From positions 1 through 30,477 of the IMG/VR virus record IMGVR_UViG_3300028393_000250: 30,477 nucleotides of DNA, one strand, 5' to 3'. This document shows positions 13,320-20,900 of the stretch, in pieces. The notes under the pieces were generated by a model. It saw nothing but the letters and a program-made list of their open reading frames with translations, was not told the origin of the DNA and did not search any database. This DNA is from a virus. A program made the translations under genes and the position numbers. Position 1 is the stretch's first letter. The number at the start of each line of letters is the position of its first letter.

Positions 13320-13634
13320 TTATTCTACATGAATAATTTTTACTTCCCAGCGGTTGTTCTTTTTTTGCCATCCGTGGACCTCTATCTTGATGCCTGACTC
13401 TCTCACTATGTCCAGGTTCTCATGCTCTAGGATCTTCTTTAGCCGGTCTGATGTGTGGCCCCAGCTGGTGGTCTGCACGCCGATTACCACCCCCTGGCCC
13501 AGGCACAGGATGTCAATAAAGCCGGCGAAGTCATTCTTGCGCTTGGTAAAGGAGTTGTACCGCTCGACCACCTCGGCATAGAAGCCGTTGTCCCTCATGT
13601 ACTTGAGGCTGCGCTGCGTAGTTGTTACCGCCAT
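13320..13634 (-). CDS. PD-(D/E)XK-like phage nuclease-fold protein with altered active site
   Basis: A 104-aa protein from ATG 13634 (MAVTTTQRSLKYMRD). The pattern VVERYN..(6)..DFAGFIDILCL..GVVIGVQTTS, then an Arg/Lys helix and VHGWQKKNNRWEVK, matches a phage family with a restriction-endonuclease-like fold. Asp41 (in FIDIL) is in place, but the usual Glu-x-Lys is Gln54-Thr-Thr56, as in other members with 'QxT'. Whether it cuts DNA is therefore unclear; a Holliday-junction or restriction-like role is an inference. It is a single-gene unit ending at the strong terminator at 13262-13289 and is divergent from the plus-strand cassette. Confidence 0.75.
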   Translation of the reverse strand: MAVTTTQRSLKYMRDNGFYAEVVERYNSFTKRKNDFAGFIDILCLGQGVVIGVQTTSWGHTSDRLKKILEHENLDIVRESGIKIEVHGWQKKNNRWEVKIIHVE

Positions 13635-13641
13635 AAATATT

Positions 13642-13671
13642 TTTCCAAGGGGTTGCAAGACATGATATACT
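13642..13671 (+). promoter_or_regulatory. extended -10 promoter for the plus-strand cassette
   Basis: TTTCCA (13642-13647), an 18-base spacer and TATACT (13666-13671) preceded by TGA, which makes an extended -10 (TGATATACT). A second overlapping candidate, TTGCAA (13653-13658) and TACAAT (13677-13682), is also 18 bases apart. Either gives a leader of about 30-40 bases to ATG 13719. Confidence 0.6.
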
Positions 13672-13718
13672 ATGGGTACAATGTGTTGCCCCACCACCTA
13701 ATTTTACAGGAGAAACAT

Positions 13719-13910
13719 ATGCGCTGCTTTACGGTTCGCTGGGATAAAAACGCTGAAGAAGCCAAGATTTCTTACGCTGATTGGTTCAAGCCAGAGACAG
13801 ATTCATACACCCAATTGATCATTCTTGATGCATTGAATGACGCAATTACTGAACTTCAAGATCTTTACGAAACCACATATGACACTAGATCAACCAAGGA
13901 AAAAGCATGA
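13719..13910 (+). CDS. small phage protein, first gene of the recombination cassette
   Basis: A 63-aa protein (MRCFTVRWDKNAEEAKISYADW...). ATG 13719 has an excellent Shine-Dalgarno (CAGGAGA). The stop overlaps the next ATG as ATGA. Charged, with a C-terminal helix (LDALNDAITELQDLYE). No function recognised; position suggests an early accessory protein. Confidence 0.7.
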   Translation: MRCFTVRWDKNAEEAKISYADWFKPETDSYTQLIILDALNDAITELQDLYETTYDTRSTKEKA

Positions 13911-14785
13911 TCATCACTAACAAATACAACCTACCGCAGACGTTTGTGAACGTCTTAAAGCGGCCGTCTTACTCAAAGGGAAAGGCCAACATATCGGCCA
14001 CCGAGCTGATCTCCTCTCCCAGGATTGTCCAGCTACGCAAGCTGCACGCTGATCAGATAGAGCAGGATGTTAGCGAGATGGTCTGGTCCATCTTTGGCAC
14101 GGCCATCCACGGCGTGCTAGAACACGGCAAGGATGACCACCACATAGTCGAGGAACGGCTGCACACCAGCGTTGACGGCTGGGCTATTTCCGGCGCTATA
14201 GACCTACAGATCGTTAATGAGGACGGCACTATCACTGTTAATGATTACAAGACTGTAGGCGCATGGTCAGTGATGAACGAGAAGATCGACTGGGAGCTAC
14301 AGCTAAACATCTACGCTTGGCTTGTCCGCAAGGTAAAGAACACCGACGTGACCAAGCTGGAGATCGTAGCCATCATCCGCGATTGGAGCCGCAGGGACGC
14401 CGCAATCAAGGCATCCTACCCTGATGCCCCTGTGAAGGTTATACCCGTCCAATTGTGGCCTTACGAGCGCCAGCAGGAGTTTATCCAGCAGCGCATTGAG
14501 ATCCACTCCAACGCCCTGTTTGACCTTGAGACAGGCGACGAGTTACCCCACTGCACTCCTGATGAGATGTGGGAAAAGCAAACTACCTACGCGGTTAAAA
14601 AGATTGGTGGAGTCAAGGCACGCAATGTCTGTGACACCAATGAGGAAGCTCTAGCCAAGGTGGCGGAGTACGGGAAAGAGTACGAGATAGAAGTGCGGCT
14701 AGGAGAACGGACGCGCTGCGCTAACTTTTGCTCTGTTAGCAAATGGTGCAACCAGTACCAGGATTATTTAACAACTAAGGAGTAA
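13907..14785 (+). CDS. RecB/Cas4-like PD-(D/E)XK exonuclease
   Basis: A 292-aa nuclease. Motifs in order: GTAIH (His68), GAIDL (Asp99), VNDYKTV (Asp113, Lys115), then a QLNIYAW helix typical of the Q-motif. The C-terminus has three cysteines (CANFCSVSKWC). The usual N-terminal cysteine is replaced by serine (ISSPR at about 36-39), so a complete Fe-S quartet is not evident, unlike the nuclease at 6116-6781. Next to the ERF annealase it probably resects DNA ends for single-strand-annealing recombination. GC is somewhat higher than in the small genes that follow. Start shared with the upstream stop (ATGA). Confidence 0.88.
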   Translation: MIITNKYNLPQTFVNVLKRPSYSKGKANISATELISSPRIVQLRKLHADQIEQDVSEMVWSIFGTAIHGVLEHGKDDHHIVEERLHTSVDGWAISGAIDLQIVNEDGTITVNDYKTVGAWSVMNEKIDWELQLNIYAWLVRKVKNTDVTKLEIVAIIRDWSRRDAAIKASYPDAPVKVIPVQLWPYERQQEFIQQRIEIHSNALFDLETGDELPHCTPDEMWEKQTTYAVKKIGGVKARNVCDTNEEALAKVAEYGKEYEIEVRLGERTRCANFCSVSKWCNQYQDYLTTKE

Positions 14786-14787
14786 GC

Positions 14788-15204
14788 ATGAAAGATTGGA
14801 TGAAAAAGAATGGCATTCAAGAAGTTGAAACCAAAACGGAAGGCATTACTGCTGACCACATTTGGTACAACGCAGATATTTTGACCCACAAGATGTCTGG
14901 CTGGTCGTTTGAATTTCAGCGGCTGGTTAAAACAATGGAGGACCGGCACAAAGAGCACCTGAAGATGATTGCTGACTTGCTAGAGGAGCGTAAGCAACTG
15001 ATGGCAAGAGGAACTAAAGAGAAGGAAGCCACTGTAATTTACAACGAGATTCAGGAGGCCATTGGGTTTCTTTCTGATTTGCTCAAAGTAGAAGGTGATC
15101 GATTTCGATTTGAATCTATGGATCCATACACCATGGAAGGTCAAATTGATATTGCCATTGACAAATTGGATCAGCTGTGTGTTCGTTTAGAGGCCAAGGA
15201 GTAA
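14788..15204 (+). CDS. hypothetical helical phage protein
   Basis: A 138-aa, mostly helical, charged protein. Two long amphipathic helices (MEDRHKEHLKMIADLLEERKQL and MEGQIDIAIDKLDQLCVRLEAK) suggest an oligomer or partner-binding protein. It lies between the exonuclease and the ERF gene, with GGAG before ATG. No family recognised. Confidence 0.75.
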   Translation: MKDWMKKNGIQEVETKTEGITADHIWYNADILTHKMSGWSFEFQRLVKTMEDRHKEHLKMIADLLEERKQLMARGTKEKEATVIYNEIQEAIGFLSDLLKVEGDRFRFESMDPYTMEGQIDIAIDKLDQLCVRLEAKE

Positions 15205-15206
15205 TC

Positions 15207-15374
15207 ATGGAAGAGTTATTGCCAGTAGCCATAGTTGGCTGGGTTATAGCGTCATGGCTGACGCACGTTGTTGTTTGTTTGTCGGCTGGCAAATGGGGAT
15301 TCCTCATTGCTGGCGCGATTATTTTCCCAATCGCATGGATTCACGGAACCGGCGTTTGGTTTGGGTTTTTTTAA
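15207..15374 (+). CDS. small membrane protein with two helices
   Basis: A 55-aa protein from ATG 15207 (MEELLPVAIVGWVIASWL). Two hydrophobic segments (AIVGWVIASWLTHVVVCL and WGFLIAGAIIFPIAW) indicate an inner-membrane hairpin. AAGGAG lies just upstream. Function unknown; it interrupts an otherwise soluble recombination cassette. Confidence 0.65.
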   Translation: MEELLPVAIVGWVIASWLTHVVVCLSAGKWGFLIAGAIIFPIAWIHGTGVWFGFF

Positions 15375-15383
15375 AGGAAGAGC

Positions 15384-16091
15384 ATGGTACATAAGAAACT
15401 AATGGATGCGCGGATACGTCTGCAGGGCACAAAGCTGAAGAAGAGTGGGTGGAATGATTTTTCCAAATATCATTACTTTGAACTGGGCGACTTCTTGCCT
15501 GAGATCCAAAACATCTTTCATGACATTGGCTTGTGTGGCGTTGTGTCCTATGACGCAAACTACGCAACCCTATCCATCACCGATACCGATGACGGCACAG
15601 TGATTGTTATTGCAAGCCCTATGGCTGCAGCCCAACTCAAAGGCGCACACCCTATCCAAAACCTAGGCGCAGTGGAGACCTACCAACGCCGCTATCTTTG
15701 GATGACGGCTATGGAGATTGTGGAGCATGATGCTATTGACTCTTCCAAGACAGAGGAGCCAAAGGAGATTCCTAAAGTAGAGCCTAAAGCAATTCCAAAG
15801 GAAGAGCCAAAGGCAGCGCCTAAGAAGTACATCAAAGGCGACAAGCTGCCGCCTGAGTGGGTTGAGCCTAACCCGCCGTGGACTATTGAAATTGACGCCG
15901 AACATCCTGCTCAATGGAACCAGCTTCTGGTTGATGCCACCAAGTTAAACCTAGAGATGGCTAAAACCGAGGACGATGTAAAGGACATGTACAAAGTCAA
16001 TCGCCAGCATTACGACAAAGTTAAAGCAGCGTCACCAGAGGTCCATGCCGAAATCATGGATTTATTTAAAGAAGCGAAAGGAAAATTTTAA
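15384..16091 (+). CDS. ERF family single-strand annealing protein
   Basis: A 235-aa recombinase. GWNDFSKYHYFELGDFLP near residue 22 and GAVETYQRRYLWMTAMEIVEHD near 95-116 are the ERF hallmarks. ERF proteins anneal complementary single strands after exonuclease resection, the phage equivalent of RecT/Red-beta. Between about 122 and 150 there is a Lys-Glu-Pro-rich linker with an imperfect repeat (EEPKEIPKVEPKAIPK), then a small C-terminal domain ending in a basic helix. The gene starts after AAGGAAG and its stop overlaps the next ATG (TAATG). It partners the exonuclease at 13907-14785 and the acidic-tailed protein downstream. Confidence 0.92.
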   Translation: MVHKKLMDARIRLQGTKLKKSGWNDFSKYHYFELGDFLPEIQNIFHDIGLCGVVSYDANYATLSITDTDDGTVIVIASPMAAAQLKGAHPIQNLGAVETYQRRYLWMTAMEIVEHDAIDSSKTEEPKEIPKVEPKAIPKEEPKAAPKKYIKGDKLPPEWVEPNPPWTIEIDAEHPAQWNQLLVDATKLNLEMAKTEDDVKDMYKVNRQHYDKVKAASPEVHAEIMDLFKEAKGKF

Positions 16092-16345
16092 TGGACTACA
16101 CAAATACAGGGGCGTTGTTTACCTCCTTAAACAAGCGAAACGAGAAAGCGCCGGACATGAACGGCAACATGAAGTTTGATAAAGCCTATCTCATGGAGAT
16201 GATTGATAAAGCAGAGGGCGAAGATGCTGTAACGATCAAGCTGGACGGCTGGGTTAAGCGCGACAAGAACAACAACCGTATGGTTTCGTTAAAGGTTAAC
16301 ACCTACGTTAAGCCAACACAAGCAAAGGACCCTTGGGATGACTAA
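16091..16345 (+). CDS. small acidic-tailed protein, candidate SSB-like partner of ERF
   Basis: An 84-aa protein. GALFTSLNKRNEKAPDMNG near the N-terminus, a central TIKLDGWVKRDKNNNRMVSLKV that reads as OB-like beta strands, and an acidic tail DPWDD reminiscent of SSB tails. Homologues with 'GALF.n..K..PD..G' occur beside phage recombinases. A ssDNA-binding function is inferred from fold-like pattern, tail and neighbours only. Translationally coupled to ERF by TAATG. Confidence 0.65.
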   Translation: MDYTNTGALFTSLNKRNEKAPDMNGNMKFDKAYLMEMIDKAEGEDAVTIKLDGWVKRDKNNNRMVSLKVNTYVKPTQAKDPWDD

Positions 16346-16580
16346 GAAAATTAAAAAGCCCACAACTGTTGAAGAGTGGGAGAAGGTTTGCGATAACCTT
16401 AACTCTGCATTAAAGTCCTCTATAAAGATGGAGGAAGAGTTAACTAAAGCATTAGATGCGGAAAAGTATTTTAATAACCAGTTTCAAAAGAGAGTTGATA
16501 AGCTTGAAGACCAGCTTGTTATGTCTCATGGCGTGATCAAATATTTGGAGACAAAACTTGAGCGACGCAATCCAGTTTGA
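16338..16580 (+). CDS. coiled-coil phage protein
   Basis: An 80-aa, highly charged helical protein (KMEEELTKALDAEKYFNNQF...KLEDQLVMSHGVIKYLETKLE). Overlaps the previous stop by eight bases and the next gene by 23. No function recognised. Confidence 0.65.
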   Translation: MTKKIKKPTTVEEWEKVCDNLNSALKSSIKMEEELTKALDAEKYFNNQFQKRVDKLEDQLVMSHGVIKYLETKLERRNPV

Positions 16581-16980
16581 AGGCATCAAGACTGGGCTGA
16601 AACAGTCCAAGGACGGCTATGTCTTAACCATGGCCGTCCATCCTGATGATCTGCCCGATGACTTAATGCGTGACTTTGTTGGCTCGCGTTATGTTGTTGT
16701 GATGGTACGGCTGGGCGACGATGAGCAGCCGATGGTCCGAGAACATGAGTTTCCAGGCGATCACGCCGTTAAGATGGCCGGAATACTCTGCCGCGATCCT
16801 GAGTTCTGGGAATGGCTGCACAAGAAAGAGTGGCTCATGGAAAAGAACGAAAAGGCTTGCGCCTCTTGGCTGATCTTCTATCTGGGAATAGAGTCCCGCA
16901 AGGAGCTAAAGACAAGTGAAGAAGCCAGAGATTTATTTAACCGTCTTAAAGCAAGCTTTGAGGCTTGGAGGAACCAATGA
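16558..16980 (+). CDS. conserved phage protein of unknown function
   Basis: A 140-aa protein beginning at TTG 16558 (MSDAIQFEGIKTGLKQSKDGYVL). TTG is chosen because GGAG lies seven bases upstream and the text reads as a family N-terminus. DLPDDLMRDFVGSRYVVVMVRLG forms a beta-rich core; the second half is helical with WEWLHKKEWLMEKNEKACASWL. Phage proteins with this layout are common near recombination genes, without assigned function. Confidence 0.72.
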   Translation: MSDAIQFEGIKTGLKQSKDGYVLTMAVHPDDLPDDLMRDFVGSRYVVVMVRLGDDEQPMVREHEFPGDHAVKMAGILCRDPEFWEWLHKKEWLMEKNEKACASWLIFYLGIESRKELKTSEEARDLFNRLKASFEAWRNQ

Positions 16981-17249
16981 AGAAACTAATCCCCTACAGC
17001 GTATATCTGCCTGTAGAGTATCACGACAAGATCAAGGTCTTGGCAGCGCAGCGTAAGGCATCAGCAATGGTGCGCGACGCCATCTGCATGATCCTTGATG
17101 GTGATGACACCTTTAAATCCGGCTACAACAAAGCCTTGAAAGACTGCGTCCGGCAGATTGATGAAGTTAAAGAGATCGAGCATATCGCCGTTAAGGGGAA
17201 GTACCTTAACGATATGCTGTCCCAAAAAATTGAAGCTTTGGAGATGTGA
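16977..17249 (+). CDS. ribbon-helix-helix-like DNA-binding protein
   Basis: A 90-aa protein from ATG 16977 (MKKLIPYSVYLPVEYHDKIKVLAAQRKASAMVRDAI). A short strand, YSVYLP, then two helices with VRDAI matches the RHH/CopG-Arc fold. The C-terminal half is helical and could mediate oligomerization. GGAGGAACC precedes the ATG, which overlaps the upstream stop (ATGA). Likely a repressor or DNA-compaction factor of the cassette. Confidence 0.68.
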   Translation: MKKLIPYSVYLPVEYHDKIKVLAAQRKASAMVRDAICMILDGDDTFKSGYNKALKDCVRQIDEVKEIEHIAVKGKYLNDMLSQKIEALEM

Positions 17250-17461
17250 TGGATGAATTCGACAAACTACAAAATGCTATCTATGAGGCAATAGCCAACA
17301 CAGAATGCACAAACGCCGTAAACGCTGTTATGGCGCTTTGCGCCGTGATGTGCGACATGATGGTCCAATTGAAGATGGACAACGAGAATCAGGCCATTAA
17401 CGCCGTTATACATACCCTGCGCTTAGCAAAAGAAAACCGCCAGAACACGGAGATCCATTAA
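17249..17461 (+). CDS. hypothetical small phage protein
   Basis: A 70-aa helical protein rich in Ala, Met and Cys (ECTNAVNAVMALCAVMCDMM). The start ATG 17249 overlaps the preceding TGA and the stop overlaps the next ATG. Function unknown. Confidence 0.65.
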   Translation: MDEFDKLQNAIYEAIANTECTNAVNAVMALCAVMCDMMVQLKMDNENQAINAVIHTLRLAKENRQNTEIH

Positions 17462-17658
17462 TGACTGAGCATGAAGAAAACCTACGCGACTTGGCGGCGA
17501 TGTTTGCCATGACCGGATTGATCATCAGGAACAGGGAGGGAGAACTAATTGTCCCTACCGCCTTTGAGCTTGCCGATTACTTTATGGAATCAAGAAAGCC
17601 TGAAGAAGGTATTGCGGCCATCAAAAAGAGTCGCAAGAAAAATGTACAGGAATCGTAA
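17461..17658 (+). CDS. hypothetical small phage protein
   Basis: A 65-aa soluble protein (MTEHEENLRDLAAMFAMTGLII...). Ends in a basic Lys/Arg-rich tail (KKSRKKNVQES). TAATG coupling upstream. No family recognised. Confidence 0.65.
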   Translation: MTEHEENLRDLAAMFAMTGLIIRNREGELIVPTAFELADYFMESRKPEEGIAAIKKSRKKNVQES

Positions 17659-17929
17659 ATTGTTAGACGCTGCGCGTGAGCTGCCCTGCCAGCACTGTGG
17701 TACGCAAGATGGTACGGTAGTGGCGGCTCACAGCAACCAACTAAGGGACGGCAAAGGGCGCGGCCTTAAAGCACAAGACTATAGGATTGCATCACTCTGT
17801 TACAAGTGCCACGCTGACCTGGACCAGGGAACGCATATGAGCAAGGCCGAAAGAATTGAGATGTTTGAGGAGGCACACCGCAAGACTATCGGCCTTATGT
17901 TTGAGCGTGAGATTATTGGGCTGCTCTAA
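17642..17929 (+). CDS. YbcO-like (DUF1364) HNH-type nuclease
   Basis: A 95-aa protein from ATG 17642. Cys16-x2-Cys19, VVAAHSNQ (His30), GKG, KAQDYRIASLC and Cys53-x2-Cys56-His57 followed by LDQGTH reproduce the DUF1364/YbcO layout: a zinc-bound HNH-like fold of lambdoid prophages. The family is a putative structure-specific nuclease near phage recombination genes, replacing or complementing Holliday-junction resolvases. The last gene of the plus cassette, it overlaps the stop of the convergent giant gene by 17 bases. No clear terminator is visible between them. Confidence 0.85.
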   Translation: MYRNRKLLDAARELPCQHCGTQDGTVVAAHSNQLRDGKGRGLKAQDYRIASLCYKCHADLDQGTHMSKAERIEMFEEAHRKTIGLMFEREIIGLL

Positions 17930-20900
17930 CTTTATCGTTAAAGTCCCTCATGGCCTTTACTCTCATCTCTTCAATGCGCTGAGCATTCTTTTTATCATTT
18001 TTCTCAAGGTAAATTTTCTTTTCCTTGTTGAGCTTAGCGATTCTGTTTTCTACGTTATTGGCCTGTTGCCATAACTTAGATTCAGGATTTGCTTTTTTGT
18101 ACTCCTCAACTGGCTCTCTGTTTTGTATGCGCTTTTTGATTTCATGCTCATACTCCGCCATCTGAGATACGTTGTCGTAAAACTTAGCCGAGATAGCGGC
18201 CGGTGTTTTAGTTTCCCCATACAGCTTTCCAACCACTGGAATCTTGTATGCGGGGACCTCTTCACCTTCAGCTGCGGCCTTTATAGAACCAACGCCCTTA
18301 ATTATTTCTCTACTAAAGCCGCCAAAGTACTGACCAGCCAAGTAATCGATCTCGTCAGCTGTCGGGCTAATTAGTCCTTTGGTATGTTTGGTGCCTACTG
18401 GTGAAGTTATGAAATTCAAGAACTCGGCTATGCCCTGGCTTATGAATGTAGCCGTAGGACGCGAACGCTCATATCCAGGCGTTGGCTGGGTTGACATATC
18501 CTTTTTATAGATTGGCCGACCAAATGCATCTTTGTTAGCTGCGACTGCAAACAACGGATCGAACGCAGTAGGGGCAAGCATCTGAGTAAAGCTTCCGGCA
18601 CCAAGCGGATTGAACGCATCAAGTATTAGTGACCCAATGCTTAACGCTTTATCACCAAGACCTTGGTTGCTTTTGAGTAATCCGCCTTTGATTAACACTG
18701 CTTCAGTAATGATGCGGCCAATTCCTGGGAACACATTAAGTCCAGGCGGCATTGGCAAGATGATGTAGTTGTTTCCTGCAAATGGAATAGGGATGATGAA
18801 GTTTTTATCTTTCAAAAACTCTGGAGGATCCCCATCATCGTATCCATTTAGCGCCAGTGCTATTGCCTGAATAACACCCAGGGTAATGCCACCAGCAATA
18901 ATTTTCTTGCCCATAGGACCGTTTAAGGTCTTTGCTAAGCGCGCAGTTCCTTGAACAGATGCATTTACAAAAGCATACAAAGCCTGGAAGGTTGGGGAGG
19001 CCGCGCCCTTGCGGTTAAAGTTAACGGTCAACTCTTTAGCAATAGAGGCTGCTTTTTGCTCGCTTAATCCTTGATCTAATGCCACCTTAAAAGAAGAGAG
19101 ACGCACGGCGTTTTCCATTGCATCGTTGTAGTCTGAGAGCCAATCAAAAAGCTTTTGAGCAGCTTTTTTAACATTGCCTCTGTCAAGGCGTTTCATCTCT
19201 TGCTCAACAATGTTTACTTTTTCTTTTGGCGCACCCGTTCTCATACGTTCAACAAACTTGCCAAAGGACTCACCTTGCCCGCTGAACTGCTGTGCAAACC
19301 CAGTGGTGCCACCCGCCAGCCGCATCTGGTCAAACAAATCCATATAGGCTTGCTCTTTTGGAGATGAAGCTGGCTTATCCCTTAAGCTTTTCCAGATAGC
19401 AAATATTGCGGGCCAGGTGCCTGCTAAAACTGTTTTTTCTTTACCGGCAATTTCTGTTGATGAAAGATTAAAGGCAGCACTTTGTACGTCACGCGCCATG
19501 TTCCATGCGCCAAACACTGGGTTGTATTGCGTATTGATAGATGCAATCCAGCGAGTAACCGCTCCAATATTCCCAAGCACAAAACCAAGCTGGTCCGCGT
19601 CCAGGTTCTTTAAAGACATAGCCATGCGCATGGCGCGCTCATCTTTGGGGTTAAAGATGATGAATCTATCTTCGCCATTGATACGAACAGGAAATACGTT
19701 TTTGCTGTTGTATTGAGCTGGGTTAACGTCATAGCGCACAAGCCCAGTAGTCTTATCAATAGACGGGGTTTGCAGTGGGCGAATAAGGTTTTCAGCGTCC
19801 TGAATAGTCAAGCCAAGGCTAACCATTTCTTGTATAAGCTTGGGTCTATTTTTAACGGCATTAGGGTTAACTGGTAACCAGAATTTTGGATTTGGGCTAG
19901 TGATGGCTAGGGCATACAACGCACGGCCAACCTTGGCTTGTTCAGCCCTGCGAATTGCCTTCTCTCTTTGCATTGCAATGTTTAACAGAATATCCTTAAC
20001 CGGCTTAACAGAGCCCACCGCACGCTTAGATGCCCCGCCTTTTGTGCCTACTCCGCCAACATATCCAGAGCCGGTATGAACAAAGTCCAGATCATCACGC
20101 TGTAGTGGGACGTAATGCTTGTAAGTTTTATTCCATTGGTCAATAGTGTCCTGAGTCTCAAGACCGCCATCAACCAACATCTCTTGAGTCCCCTCAATGA
20201 TGTCATCAATTTTTGATGCAAAGCGCTCTAGCTTGGCCTTCTCTGCTGCTGGTAAGTTAGCCAAATAATCTTGAGCGTCAGTTGTTTTAATTCCTGAGCC
20301 AACATCCTGAACGTCTGGAGATAAATTAATTTTGTTAATCTGTTCGTTACGTTCTTCTGCATGGCGATTGTGAAGATACTTTTCAAGCTCATCTACAGTT
20401 ATTCCCTGCTCCTTCATTTGCTCAAGCAGTGGCCGGAAATCTTCTTCTAGGAAATTCTTAATGCGCTCAGCGGAGCGCCCATGATAAAGAGTCTCTTTTG
20501 TGTAGGCGTCCAGGCGCTCATCAATCTGGCCAACTTTTTCGTTAATTCTTTCAATTACCCGTTTGGTGTCTACTTGTTTATCTGCAACTTGATAGATAAG
20601 ACCATCAGTAAATGATGGCTCAACTGTATCCCAAAGAGCTGTTGGAGCTGCATTGCCTTGATAGTTTTGGATGGACAGGTAATCACCTTCACCCAGCATC
20701 TCTCTCGTAACAAACTTGCCATCAGACTTTGCAAGGCTATCTAATGCACGAATGATTGAGGCGTCAGACTTCAATCCAAACAATGACTTGATCTTCTGGC
20801 CCAGCTCTTTGAGCCAGTTCTTTAGCCTTGCGAGTACCCCGCCTCTTACGGCATCAAAGCGAGACTTAACAATGTCGGAGCCATTTACGGCCCAGAACTC

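Noticed and set aside
17931-17946. ACTTTA-TCGT-TAAAGT hairpin after the YbcO-like gene
   Set aside because: AT-only stem of six pairs without a U-tract; not a credible terminator.
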